A DNA stretch of 64,000 bases. It comes from Flavobacterium sp. J49 (GTDB lineage: Bacteria; Bacteroidota; Bacteroidia; Flavobacteriales; Flavobacteriaceae). The notes under the pieces were generated by a model. That model was not told where the DNA came from. It saw only the letters and a list, made by a program, of their open reading frames with translations, and did no database searches. This document shows positions 45,281 through 54,180 of the stretch, one piece after another. Where the stretch lies: the NCBI RefSeq assembly GCF_011742145.1, contig NZ_JAAQQU010000105.1, forward strand, positions 310,001 to 374,000, given 5' to 3'. Each line of letters opens with the position of its first letter. Position 1 is the first letter of the stretch. Both the position numbers and the translations under genes were made by a program.

Positions 45281-45381
45281 ACTCTTGCGCCAACCAATAA
45301 TAAGTTAAGTTGTAGAAGAAACTGTAAGAATAAGGTTGTAGCAGTTTGTTGCCGGTTCCGAGTTGCGGGTGTTCTGTCTTT

Positions 45382-48300
45382 TTATCGAATGACTTTCTTG
45401 GTCACTACTTCACCGTTTACGGTAGTAATTTGAAGCAATAGCACTTCATTAGCCAAGCCACCACTAACCACAGTTTGTGTTGCGTTAATATTGTTTTGTT
45501 CCAATAAGAGTCGCCCACGAATATCAAAAACCTTAACAGATTGCATCGGTTGGTTTCCGCTTAGAATCACAAAGTTATGGTCGGTGTTTTTGTAAACCAC
45601 CACTTGATTGGCGTTGAAAGTTGGGCCATTTACTCCCAAACTCGCATCGGTAAAGACCACGCTAAAGCGATTGTCAAAAGTACCGGCTTCGGTGGTAAAG
45701 GTGTAATCACTTTGTTTTAAGTTGTGGATCACGTTTAATAAAGTATCTTCTAAGTAAATGTTCTGTTGGTCAAACAAACCGTCAAAATTGGACAACTTAA
45801 CGGTATAAGTACCAGCCGCCAAAGATTTATACCCTACCGGAATCACATCTGATACAGCAAACGGCAAAGCACGACCTTGTATTGATAATTTTTTGTCTTC
45901 CTGAGTGGCATATAGCGTTACTGCATTTCCTATGTCGACCATTTCACCGTCGAAACCACGGTCCATACCGGTATTCGTAGCATTTTCAACATAAGCAATC
46001 AGCAATTGTTTGAAAGCACCTTCCTCATTAAAAATATCCAACCAAAAACGGTGGCGTTCCAAGGTGTTAGCCGTATGGTTTGCCGGAGGAGTATTCATTC
46101 TGAAGAATTGGTCGTTATTGCCCACCAATCGCATGCTGTTTTTAAAACTAAGATTCCCCGAAGACAATCCTTTGACAAAGAATCCTTGTCCGGAAGCTAT
46201 CTTACCGTTAGGTACACTGTTGTTCAGTCCTACATTTGGCGCAGCCGTGCCCGTTCCTACGCCACCGGAATAATTGTAAACGGCATAGTCAGCCGCGTTA
46301 TAATTGCCGTTGGCTATCGGTGTATTGTGTGTCCACAAATAAATAGTCGCATCAATCAAAGGCACATTATCAACATCCGACAAAAACAAATCGGCGCTCA
46401 AGGCACTCGGATACGGATTGCCAAATAAGTTAAACTGATTGGCACCGCCTACAACAGGAATGGTAACATTACCGGTATTAGGAACTCCAATAAAAGAACC
46501 GGCAAAAGTATTAGGCGTCGTTTCGTTGAAAGGCGCATTTTCGGGTGCTCTAATCAAATAGCCTTTTCCGGGAACCATTGGCGCTGTGGTATTGGCATAA
46601 GCCCAATTGCCGGCAGCCGCATCAAAGTAGAAGAACAAAGGCGAATCAGGAGAGAAATCCAATAAGGTTTGCGGACTTACCGGTGTTGACCAATAGATAT
46701 AATCAAAAATTTTAACCGGTGTACTGTTTCTTTTATAAGTAATGTTTCCGGTATTGGCAAATTGTGCTCCGGTATTGTTAAGGTTATTCACCTGTACCAA
46801 GCTGGCATTGTTTTGGAAAGTCAAGGTACCACCGGTTACTTTCACATCATTTTGAGCGGTTAAAGTATGCCCCGAATTGATAATTACATTCCCCGAAAGT
46901 ACCTCAACTGAACAAACGCTCAGGTTGCCTGTTGATGTATAATTTCCGTTGAAAATGGCCTTGGTACTAATGTTAGGCACGCCACTGCTCCAAGACGAGC
47001 CATTCCAAGTAGTTGAAGGGAATCCGACAAAAACCCCATTAGAATAAACCACAGGACAGCTTCCGGATTGTACTACCGCACGATAATACCGATTTCCGGT
47101 AAAGGAGCCTATCTGTGCCGCGGTAAGGGTGGTACTGGTATTGGCAATAGTGGTAAGTCCTGTTGTAAAAGCAGCATTGGTAGCATATTCCCATCGAATG
47201 ATGGATGCGCCTGCACCGGCTAAGGTAAGATCGTTGGCTGCCCAATTGGCGCAAACAATTTGGTCACTCGATAAAATTCCCGGGGCCGGGGCCGATAAAA
47301 CTGTTATGGTTGAAGTAGCACTCGCCGAACAACCGTTGGCGCCTACTACACTTCCGGTATAAACCGTAGTTGCGGCAGGTTTGGCATAAATGGTACCGGT
47401 AGGGGTTCCTGAAACATAAGGATCCGTAGCTCCGGCATTGAAATACAATCCTGTAGGCGGATCCCAAGTAACTTCAGCCGCCAAATTACCGCTGATTTTT
47501 ACGTTGTCAATGGCCCAACCGTAATCCCAGGTAGCTTCGTATAAAAATCGGATTCTAACATCTGCATTGCCCACATAACTGTTCATGACAACTGTTGCAT
47601 TCGAGAAATTAGAAGCTGTTCCTTGGGTTGCCAAGAAACTTCTGAGTATCGCCCAAGTATTACCGCCATCGATAGACACTTCAACCCTGGCTTTGTTTCC
47701 GCCAATGTATCTTAGGTAATGGTAAAAATTCAAGGTAGCCGTGGTATAACCAACCAAACTAATAGCCGGTGATTGAAGATAAGTCAGCGTTCTGTTGGTA
47801 CCCGGACTTCCCTGCGCATCTGAATTGGAAAAATAAAACTTAGAAGCATCGTTACTGCTCACATTAATATTCCAATAAGAGCTGGTATAAGTGTAAACAC
47901 TGGTTCGCAACGTCCAAGCGGCATTGGCTACTACCCCTCCCGTTGAAGCATTGGTTTTAATCCAGTTATCGGTCCCACTATTAAAGTTTTCACTGTAGAT
48001 GGTTACCGGCGTGGCAGCCGCTAAGCTACCGGTTAAAGATTGTATTGCGCCTTCACAAATGGTCGCTGAAGACGGAACTATGCTGATAGCCGGTGGTTCG
48101 GGCTTCACCGTTACCGTATGAGAAATCACCGAAGTACACAAGCTACCCGAAGTTTGTGAAGCGGTTAAATTATAAGTAGTGGTAGTTATCGGTTGGAAGG
48201 CAAATCCGGCCGCTATAGATCCTGATAATCCGGTGGAAGTATTCCAGGTAAAGTTATTATAGGAAGCCGCTCCGCTTACGGTAACCAAACCGGTAGTTTC

Positions 48301-51252
48301 TCCTTTACAAATAATAGACGAAGTACTGCTGAAAGAGATGGCAGGTGCTGTGGTTACTGTTGCCGTTACCGGAGTTAATAAAGAGCGACAAATATTAGAA
48401 AACTTCCAATTGTAAGCATACAAGTAAAAAGTATTGTCAAATCCGTTTCCAACGATATTCGCAATAGAAGAAGTATAAGGATAAGAAGCACTGTCGATAT
48501 TTACTACCAATCCGGCAGCCGGTAAAGTATTGAAATAAACAAAGTAATTGCCTTGGGCTAAATTAAGCGCTAAGTTTATCGTTTGCGGGGTGCTTCCGCC
48601 TGAAACCGTGGTAACAAAATTATAAGTAGCAATTTGCACATTCGAAGCATTTCTAATCACAATCTGACCGCTTTGTCCTGACGTTTGCGGATAAATATCA
48701 AAAGATTGTAAAGTCGTGGCTGCCGACACATTGAAACTGATAAACGTAGGTGTTTGCTGTAATCCCAAAGCACCGCCATGTAATAGTGGTGAAATAGGTC
48801 CGGCCAAAACCAATCCGCCCGGTGCTCTTGATTGGGCATAATAAGTAGTCGAGGCAAATAATGTTGGGGTTACATAATTGCTGCCGGTGTATAAAAGTGT
48901 TTCTCCGGTAGCCTCAGCATACCATTCTATAGTAGAACCCGGAGCTCCCACAGCATTTAAAGTCGTAGAACCACCACCACAAAGCGTTCCATTGGTTACG
49001 GTCAATGAGGTTGGCGTGGCACAATCGGTACTGAAAGTTTCAATATTGCTCCATACACTTCGGTCAGTACCATTACATTTTCCTCGAACCCACACATAAT
49101 ATAAGGTAGCAGGAGTTAAACCGGTAATGGTAGCAGTAGTGATGCCTACACCTACTGAACCCGTTGGGGTTACTGAACCACCAGGAGTAGCATTAGAGGT
49201 ACTTACATAATATTCGTAACCGTTGCTTGGTTCCGGAGAAGAAGCATTCCAAGAAATCCCGGCCGTGGTACTTCCAACGGAAGTTACAATCAAATTGGTC
49301 GGTTCAAAACAAGTTGGTGACACGATTACACTGATATCGTCGACCATTATTTTGCTTTGGCTGGCAAAACTATACCCCTGAAAACCAATATAAAAAATAT
49401 TGTTAGTTACCGGTGTAAAATCGACGGTGGCAGTTTGGTAAACGGTATTGATGATGCTCGACAAATCCAAGATGGTATTGTTCATTGCAGCTTCTGATTG
49501 TCCAGTTCCTAAACGAACTCTTAAGTTTTCGGCATAAGAACCGGCACTCAATGTGTTGTATTTAAATCGCAAACGGTAAGTAACTCCGGCGGTTAAATTC
49601 AATCCGGCTGTAAAAAACCAATCATCACTATCTTCAATATTGTTGGTAGCCAAGTGCATTGAATTTGGATTGGAAGCCGAGGAAGTATTTTGTACTTTCC
49701 AATATACTCCATCTTCATTGTCATCAGTTATCACAAAACAAGTGGGAAGGGTATTGACAGGAGTAGTATCAAAATTTTGGAAGTAAGGAATCGAAAAAGC
49801 ACCGCATGGGGTCGCTACCGTAACAACTGTACTATTGATAGAGCAGGAAATTCCAACGGCACGAACCCTAAAATAATAAGTAGTAAGCGGATTCAATCCT
49901 GACACTACAAAATCGGTAGTTAATCCGGTAGAAACCCCGTTGTATGCCGGTAATATGGCTGTAAAACCAATATTGGTTGAAACATCAATTAAATAGTTAG
50001 TAGCCCCGGCAACCGATAACCAAGAAGCGGTAAAAGAATTTCCTTCTATGGTTGAAGCATTGACTCCTGTTGGTGCAGCAATACAAGTGGTTTTAGAGGT
50101 GGTAATCATATTACTTAGATTGTAATAAGGGCCACCGAGACAACCGGCATTATAAGGGATAACCCAGTAATAATAAGTAGTATTCGAAGTTAAAGCCGAT
50201 TGGTTAAAAGTGGTTGCATTTGAAACACTCACCACAGTATAGGTTCCGGCTATTACATTATTGACCGCCCAATACGTTCGGTTGGGCACTTCGATATTGG
50301 TAGGCGGTACATTGACTGTACTTCTCAGCACCAAATAATTGGTAGGTGCCGGACTTGCTGCAGTAAAGCTGTTTCCTAAAAAAGTAGTCGCATTGACGGC
50401 CGTACTTCCTACGACGAAAGCCGCTGGAGTTCCGGTTGGAGTCACACAAGGCGCCGATGGAGTATAAGTATATTTTAATCCGCTATTGGGATATTCTGTA
50501 ACACTCGTTCTTACCGTACTTGAGTTAGCAATTCCCACTGTTGTTTTTCCCAACCAAGTACTATTGGCATTGGTACCGGTTTGCAATCTGTTATTAACCT
50601 CACCTTGTAAAAAGTCATTGGTTGCGCCTCTTATACCTATTTGCGTATTGAGCACTGTAGTGTCATCGGGTGCACAAACACCATAGGAGAGTTCAATTGT
50701 ATTTGAGGTTTCTAACAATCGGATTTGAAAATTGAAGTTTCCGGTGAGGGCTTTTCTGCGCACATTGGTCCATTGCACTACAAAAATTCTGTTGGGTGCA
50801 CTACCAATGGTTTTGTAAACGATATCATCGGTAGTTGAGATTAAGTCCATTCCCAGAGCACTTATTGTTCCGCCACCGGTAAAAACAGTTGCTACACTTA
50901 AGGGTAAATAAGTGTTTGGCAGTGGTTGCACTCCAAAGGAGATAAAACCGTTAGGACTAATATAACATTGGGTTTGTGTAAGACCGTTATAAGTAAAATT
51001 AAAACCGATATTGGCTTGGTGTGCCGCACCTGAAGTATGGTCGTCCCAAGGAACAGTATAAGCAACCGTTGGCGCAGTAAGTGCTGTATAAGTCCCAACC
51101 GCTTCAGTAAAACCATAAGTGCTAACTTGGGCATGACCTGACATTGACATCAGCACAAGAAGCATTGCTGTAAAAAAAGCACATAACTGCTTTTTTACAG
51201 AGAAAATGTTTTCTTTGTTACTGTTGGTATTCATATACATGTTTTGATTCAA
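45382..51252 (-). CDS. Giant T9SS-secreted fibronectin-domain protein (1956 aa)
   Basis: The signal peptide has a long polar front and cleavage after GHAQ near residue 42. A jellyroll-like module (about 45-260; ISPNGFISFG, VVQWTNVRRK) resembles one inside the 2854-residue protein. Fibronectin-type domains follow (about 265-480; TTYYFRVRAVG, and about 650-745; TLYYVWVRGKC). MAM-like domains lie near 490-640 and 1070-1260. Then comes a C-terminal module (about 1290-1790; WNGSSWSSG, YWSTPVSPQTL, GKGYLIRAP) clearly homologous to that of the 1803-residue neighbour. The end (about 1790-1956) has DGLFDQQNIYLEDTLLN and GTFDNRFSVVF as in type C sorting signals. Surface-exposed adhesin-like protein; ligand unknown. 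Confidence 0.88.
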   Translation of the reverse strand: MNQNMYMNTNSNKENIFSVKKQLCAFFTAMLLVLMSMSGHAQVSTYGFTEAVGTYTALTAPTVAYTVPWDDHTSGAAHQANIGFNFTYNGLTQTQCYISPNGFISFGVQPLPNTYLPLSVATVFTGGGTISALGMDLISTTDDIVYKTIGSAPNRIFVVQWTNVRRKALTGNFNFQIRLLETSNTIELSYGVCAPDDTTVLNTQIGIRGATNDFLQGEVNNRLQTGTNANSTWLGKTTVGIANSSTVRTSVTEYPNSGLKYTYTPSAPCVTPTGTPAAFVVGSTAVNATTFLGNSFTAASPAPTNYLVLRSTVNVPPTNIEVPNRTYWAVNNVIAGTYTVVSVSNATTFNQSALTSNTTYYYWVIPYNAGCLGGPYYNLSNMITTSKTTCIAAPTGVNASTIEGNSFTASWLSVAGATNYLIDVSTNIGFTAILPAYNGVSTGLTTDFVVSGLNPLTTYYFRVRAVGISCSINSTVVTVATPCGAFSIPYFQNFDTTPVNTLPTCFVITDDNEDGVYWKVQNTSSASNPNSMHLATNNIEDSDDWFFTAGLNLTAGVTYRLRFKYNTLSAGSYAENLRVRLGTGQSEAAMNNTILDLSSIINTVYQTATVDFTPVTNNIFYIGFQGYSFASQSKIMVDDISVIVSPTCFEPTNLIVTSVGSTTAGISWNASSPEPSNGYEYYVSTSNATPGGSVTPTGSVGVGITTATITGLTPATLYYVWVRGKCNGTDRSVWSNIETFSTDCATPTSLTVTNGTLCGGGSTTLNAVGAPGSTIEWYAEATGETLLYTGSNYVTPTLFASTTYYAQSRAPGGLVLAGPISPLLHGGALGLQQTPTFISFNVSAATTLQSFDIYPQTSGQSGQIVIRNASNVQIATYNFVTTVSGGSTPQTINLALNLAQGNYFVYFNTLPAAGLVVNIDSASYPYTSSIANIVGNGFDNTFYLYAYNWKFSNICRSLLTPVTATVTTAPAISFSSTSSIICKGETTGLVTVSGAASYNNFTWNTSTGLSGSIAAGFAFQPITTTTYNLTASQTSGSLCTSVISHTVTVKPEPPAISIVPSSATICEGAIQSLTGSLAAATPVTIYSENFNSGTDNWIKTNASTGGVVANAAWTLRTSVYTYTSSYWNINVSSNDASKFYFSNSDAQGSPGTNRTLTYLQSPAISLVGYTTATLNFYHYLRYIGGNKARVEVSIDGGNTWAILRSFLATQGTASNFSNATVVMNSYVGNADVRIRFLYEATWDYGWAIDNVKISGNLAAEVTWDPPTGLYFNAGATDPYVSGTPTGTIYAKPAATTVYTGSVVGANGCSASATSTITVLSAPAPGILSSDQIVCANWAANDLTLAGAGASIIRWEYATNAAFTTGLTTIANTSTTLTAAQIGSFTGNRYYRAVVQSGSCPVVYSNGVFVGFPSTTWNGSSWSSGVPNISTKAIFNGNYTSTGNLSVCSVEVLSGNVIINSGHTLTAQNDVKVTGGTLTFQNNASLVQVNNLNNTGAQFANTGNITYKRNSTPVKIFDYIYWSTPVSPQTLLDFSPDSPLFFYFDAAAGNWAYANTTAPMVPGKGYLIRAPENAPFNETTPNTFAGSFIGVPNTGNVTIPVVGGANQFNLFGNPYPSALSADLFLSDVDNVPLIDATIYLWTHNTPIANGNYNAADYAVYNYSGGVGTGTAAPNVGLNNSVPNGKIASGQGFFVKGLSSGNLSFKNSMRLVGNNDQFFRMNTPPANHTANTLERHRFWLDIFNEEGAFKQLLIAYVENATNTGMDRGFDGEMVDIGNAVTLYATQEDKKLSIQGRALPFAVSDVIPVGYKSLAAGTYTVKLSNFDGLFDQQNIYLEDTLLNVIHNLKQSDYTFTTEAGTFDNRFSVVFTDASLGVNGPTFNANQVVVYKNTDHNFVILSGNQPMQSVKVFDIRGRLLLEQNNINATQTVVSGGLANEVLLLQITTVNGEVVTKKVIR

Positions 51253-51615
51253 GGCTATATTTTTGAAAGGCGAAACCTCCGTTTTAATTGTTTGATTTTA
51301 AATAATTAAAGAGATTTTACCATTTCAGGAATCAGTAAATTTATATGAAAAGTTTAAAAAAAAAAGTTTATAAATCTAATTTTTGAAATAAATCGTCAAA
51401 CTGTTAAAAAGTATCGATGTCTCACAATATCATACTCATACAATTCTTATATAATCGACAAATAACCACTAATTATTAATTAATCGGCGCAAATCAACCG
51501 CTTGTCGATTAGGCTTAGTCGCGGGAAATTTAAATATAAATTTCATCGCGCTTAATTTCAAAAATAAAGTTCCTAAAAAAACAAAGTGTTTTCTATCTTT
51601 GAAAAAAATAATACC
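51253..51615. other. Upstream region of the 1956-residue gene
   Basis: AT-rich, gene-free. No perfect minus-strand -7 element was found for the giant gene; TAGATTTA and TACTTTTT on the minus strand are weak candidates. The plus strand has a clear promoter at 51594. Confidence 0.4.
51594..51601 (+). promoter_or_regulatory. -7 promoter element of the phosphoribosyltransferase gene
   Basis: TATCTTTG, a perfect consensus, 14 bp before the ATG at 51616; the leader would be very short. Confidence 0.6.
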
Positions 51616-52113
51616 ATGGGGCAAAATATCATTCTTCAGCATCAGGAAATAGAACACAAAATAAGACGTATTGCTTATCAGATATACGAAACTTTTGCCG
51701 ACGAACAAGAAATTGTATTGGCCGGCATAGCCAACAACGGGTATATTTTGGCTGAAAAAATCAGTGCTGTTTTAAACCATATCTCCGACATCAAAATTGT
51801 TTTGTGTGAGGTAAAAATAGATAAACAGCAACCGTTTAATCCGATTACAACTTCTATTGCCAAGGAAGCTTACAGTGAGAAAAACTTAGTTTTGGTAGAT
51901 GACGTACTGAACTCGGGAACCACTTTGGTTTATGGAGTAAAACATTTTTTGGAGGTACCAATTAAGAAATTCAAAACCGTAGTTTTAATCGACCGAAACC
52001 ACAAAAAATATCCGGTCAAAGCCGACTTTAAAGGCATTTCGCTTTCCACCTCATCGAAAGAGCACGTGCATTTGGTGTTTGAGACCAACAACAACTATGC
52101 TTACTTAGTTTAG
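51616..52113 (+). CDS. Phosphoribosyltransferase family protein
   Basis: The 165-residue protein has the type I PRTase fold. The PRPP-binding loop is VLVDDVLNSGTTLVYG near residue 95, with two adjacent Asp as expected. The front LAGIANNGYILAEKI is the pyrophosphate loop region. It resembles PyrR or hypoxanthine-type PRTases, but the base specificity is not clear. The ATG at 51616 is preferred over a frame opening at 51586 because that one would overlap the promoter. It converges with aroK, overlapping by 9 bp. Confidence 0.85.
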   Translation: MGQNIILQHQEIEHKIRRIAYQIYETFADEQEIVLAGIANNGYILAEKISAVLNHISDIKIVLCEVKIDKQQPFNPITTSIAKEAYSEKNLVLVDDVLNSGTTLVYGVKHFLEVPIKKFKTVVLIDRNHKKYPVKADFKGISLSTSSKEHVHLVFETNNNYAYLV

Positions 52114-52623
52114 TAAGGCTTCGATTTCAGCTGCTATGGCTTCGGGCGTTTTACCGTCGGTATTTATTTTAAAAGTCGCCTGATTGTAGTAGTAGCTTCG
52201 GTCAAACAGATTTTTGGCGATAAATTCTTTGAGTTCTTCTTCGGTTTGATTGGCTACTAAAGGTCTTTCTGCAGTATTGTTTTTAAGTCGGAGGTAAAGT
52301 TGGTCAATCGTAGCATTAAGGTAAATTGAAACCACTTCATCTCCATTGAGCAACAAATGATTGTTCGCATAACAAGGCGTACCGCCACCGGTACTAATGA
52401 CAAGATTCTCCTGAGTATTTATCAATTTTTCAAACTCGAGGTGTTCTTGTTTTCTGAAATAAATTTCCCCTTTGAGTGCAAAAATGTCTGCTATGGAAAG
52501 GTTTGCGTTGTTTTCGATTATTTTGTCTAAATCTACCCACTTCATCTGTCTTTTTTCAGCTAAGATTTTGCCGATGGTAGACTTTCCGACTGCCATATAC
52601 CCTACTAAAATAATTTTCTGCAT
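52105..52623 (-). CDS. aroK: Shikimate kinase
   Basis: The 172-residue enzyme phosphorylates shikimate at the 3-position in aromatic amino acid synthesis. The Walker A motif is GYMAVGKSTIG near residue 8, the shikimate-binding Asp is in WVDLDK and the GGGTP motif lies near residue 78. The lid Arg is in NTAERPLV near residue 116. Length and order are standard. Confidence 0.96.
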   Translation of the reverse strand: MQKIILVGYMAVGKSTIGKILAEKRQMKWVDLDKIIENNANLSIADIFALKGEIYFRKQEHLEFEKLINTQENLVISTGGGTPCYANNHLLLNGDEVVSIYLNATIDQLYLRLKNNTAERPLVANQTEEELKEFIAKNLFDRSYYYNQATFKINTDGKTPEAIAAEIEALLN

Positions 52624-52694
52624 CGCAATAAAACCTTATAAATTAAGCCATTAAGACCCATTCCTAAAAAAAGGCAAATTTATAATAAAATTGC

Positions 52695-52726
52695 TTTGAA
52701 ATATAAATAATAAGGTCTTATATTTG
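52695..52726 (+). promoter_or_regulatory. Promoter of the tRNA cluster
   Basis: TTTG at 52695-52698 and TATATTTG at 52719-52726 are separated by 20 bp, the best full -33/-7 match in the window. It lies 24 bp before the first tRNA-Lys. Confidence 0.75.
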
Positions 52727-52750
52727 CACCCGCATTCAAGAAAAGAAAAA

Positions 52751-52823
52751 GACTCGATAGCTCAGTTGGTAGAGCACAACACTTTTAATGTTGGGGTCCT
52801 GGGTTCGAGCCCCAGTCGGGTCA
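52751..52823 (+). tRNA. tRNA-Lys (UUU)
   Basis: Seven-bp acceptor GACTCGA/TCGGGTC, anticodon stem CAACA/TGTTG with loop CTTTTAA (anticodon TTT at 52784-52786), and T-loop TTCGAGC. CCA is not encoded. 73 nt. Confidence 0.97.
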
Positions 52824-52849
52824 CTATTTTTCTTTTATTTGAGGCTAAA

Positions 52850-52922
52850 GACTCGATAGCTCAGTTGGTAGAGCACAACACTTTTAATGTTGGGGTCCTG
52901 GGTTCGAGCCCCAGTCGGGTCA
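52850..52922 (+). tRNA. tRNA-Lys (UUU), identical second copy
   Basis: Identical in sequence to the copy at 52751-52823 and separated from it by 26 bp, a recent or maintained tandem duplication. Confidence 0.97.
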
Positions 52923-52923
52923 C

Positions 52924-52957
52924 AAAAAGTCGAACAACTATTGTTTGACTTTTTTTG
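52924..52957 (+). terminator. Hairpin after the second tRNA-Lys
   Basis: AAAAGTC pairs with GACTTTT, with inner AACAA/TTGTT, then a T run. It sits only 6 bp before tRNA-Leu, so it may act in processing or as a partial terminator. Confidence 0.6.
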
Positions 52958-52962
52958 TTTTA

Positions 52963-53044
52963 GGCCACGTGGAGAAATTGGTAGACTCGCCATCTTGAGG
53001 GGGTGGTGTCGCAGGACGTGTGGGTTCGAATCCCATCGTGGTCA
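52963..53044 (+). tRNA. tRNA-Leu (GAG)
   Basis: Acceptor GGCCACG/CGTGGTC, anticodon stem CCATC/GGTGG with loop TTGAGGG (GAG at 52997-52999), a variable arm of class II length and T-loop TTCGAAT. 82 nt without CCA. Confidence 0.94.
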
Positions 53045-53049
53045 CGAAT

Positions 53050-53110
53050 GAATTCTTTAAATAAAAAAAACACCAAGCTTGCTTGAGTGTTTTTTTTATT
53101 TAAAGAATTC
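53050..53110 (+). repeat. Perfect inverted repeat with 24-nt arms
   Basis: Arms at 53050-53073 and 53087-53110 are exact reverse complements and start and end with GAATTC. The loop has inner CAAGC/GCTTG pairing. It could terminate transcription (T8 tract in the right arm), but the arm length is far beyond a normal terminator. It begins 5 bp after tRNA-Leu. Confidence 0.85.
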
Positions 53111-53125
53111 TCAAAGCGGAGCTTT

Positions 53126-53159
53126 GTGGGAACAGCGAAGCTAACCCCATCGTGGTCAC
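53126..53159 (+). repeat. Degenerate duplicate of the 3' end of tRNA-Leu
   Basis: TGTGGG, then an altered and longer loop, then CCCATCGTGGTCAC repeats the T arm and acceptor end of the tRNA-Leu above (its last 14 nt are at 53032-53045). It follows two small palindromes, CAAAGCGGAGCTTTG and AGCGAAGCT. Confidence 0.8.
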
Positions 53160-53165
53160 TAAAAA

Positions 53166-53198
53166 AGAGCAAATTCAATTGAGTTTGCTCTTTTTTTT
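53166..53198 (+). terminator. Terminator of the tRNA cluster
   Basis: AGAGCAAA and TTTGCTCT form a stem with a 10-nt loop followed by eight T. Confidence 0.8.
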
Positions 53199-53239
53199 AA
53201 AGTTTATTTCAAAAAAAGACATTCGTAAAGTTATTTTAC

Positions 53240-53253
53240 TAATTTTGTTTAAC
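53240..53253 (+). promoter_or_regulatory. Promoter and candidate operator of the CarH-like gene
   Basis: The -7 element TAATTTTG (53240-53247) overlaps the nonamer TTGTTTAAC (53245-53253). The same nonamer occurs in the crtI promoter. Confidence 0.55.
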
Positions 53254-53268
53254 TAATTTAAGTAAAAG

Positions 53269-54165
53269 ATGAACAATGTTAAGAGTGTTTTTAGTATAAA
53301 AGATCTGGAAAACCTTTCAGGTATTAAAGCACATACGATTCGAATTTGGGAAAAACGGTACAATGTTTTAGAACCTATGCGAACAGAAACCAACATTCGC
53401 ATGTACGACTTGCTTAACCTGCAGAAACTGCTAAACATTACTTTATTACACAATTACGGATATAAAATATCCAAGATTTCGAAACTATCATCAGAAAGAA
53501 TCCCACAATTAGTTAACGAAATCATTTCAGAAAAAAGTGCTAAGCATCATGCGATAAGTGCCTTCAAAATGGCCATGATGAACTTTGACCACTCTTTGTT
53601 TTTTTCAACTTACAATAAGTTATTATCAGAAAAATCATTCCGTGAAGTATTTTATGAAGTTTTTATTCCTTTGATTAGTGAAATTGGCTTACTATGGCAA
53701 ACCGACACGATTAGTCCTGCGCATGAACATTTTATTTCTTATCTGATCAAACAGAAATTACTCACTAACACTGAAAAAGTACAAGTACAAGAGCCAACGC
53801 AAACCGACCGAGTTTTTGTTTTGTATTTGCCTATGAATGAGATACACGAATTGGGCTTAATGTATTTGAATTATGAAATTTTAAGTCAAGGTTACAAAAC
53901 CATTTATCTTGGAGAAAGTGTACCGACGGATAGTTTGAAAGACATGAAGCGTTACTTTGACAACATCACCTACATTTGTTATACAACGGTAGAACCCAAC
54001 AAAAACGAAATCAACCCTTATATTAAAACTTTGAATGAAGTAATATTAGAGGAATCGTCTAACTTGTGGCTTATTGGTAGAATGATTGAACACATAGACC
54101 CCAAATTAATCAACCAAAAAACGACTACCTTTAGTTCCATAAAAGAATTAGTTGAATTTATATAA
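53269..54165 (+). CDS. MerR-family regulator with cobalamin-binding domain (CarH/LitR type)
   Basis: The 298-residue protein has an N-terminal MerR winged helix (FSIKDLENLSGIKAHTIRIWEKRY, residues 8-31). A four-helix-bundle domain follows (about 75-175), then a Rossmann-type B12-binding domain (about 178-298). W143 and E153-H154 match in type and spacing (10 residues) the W131, E141-H142 set that surrounds adenosylcobalamin in Thermus CarH. H193 lies in EIHELG, the position of the lower-ligand DxHxxG motif. Such proteins are tetramers that repress carotenoid genes in the dark and fall apart when light breaks the cobalt-carbon bond. Its position directly before crtI supports that role. Its own promoter carries the half-site found at crtI, so it may be autoregulated. 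Light sensing is inferred, not shown. Confidence 0.88.
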   Translation: MNNVKSVFSIKDLENLSGIKAHTIRIWEKRYNVLEPMRTETNIRMYDLLNLQKLLNITLLHNYGYKISKISKLSSERIPQLVNEIISEKSAKHHAISAFKMAMMNFDHSLFFSTYNKLLSEKSFREVFYEVFIPLISEIGLLWQTDTISPAHEHFISYLIKQKLLTNTEKVQVQEPTQTDRVFVLYLPMNEIHELGLMYLNYEILSQGYKTIYLGESVPTDSLKDMKRYFDNITYICYTTVEPNKNEINPYIKTLNEVILEESSNLWLIGRMIEHIDPKLINQKTTTFSSIKELVEFI

Positions 54166-54180
54166 AGAAATCTTTTTTTA

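Larger units (their letters stand above)
44594..45381. other. 788-bp gene-free region between two giant surface-protein genes
   Basis: AT-rich with no credible ORF. It contains palindromes at 44602, 44953 and 45041, paired TGTCAAA/TTTGACA arms at 45209-45280, and one minus-strand -7 match (TAAGTTTG, 44820-44827). It is the upstream region of the 1803-residue gene and the downstream region of the 1956-residue gene. Confidence 0.6.

Noticed and set aside
46006..46428. 140-residue plus-strand frame inside the 1956-residue gene, and similar long antisense frames in the other giant genes
   Set aside because: They mirror the coding strand of repetitive Thr/Ser-rich proteins, have no promoter or signal peptide, and look like antisense shadows.
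53126..53159. A second complete tRNA-Leu
   Set aside because: Only the T arm and acceptor end are present, with an altered loop; there is no anticodon or D arm.
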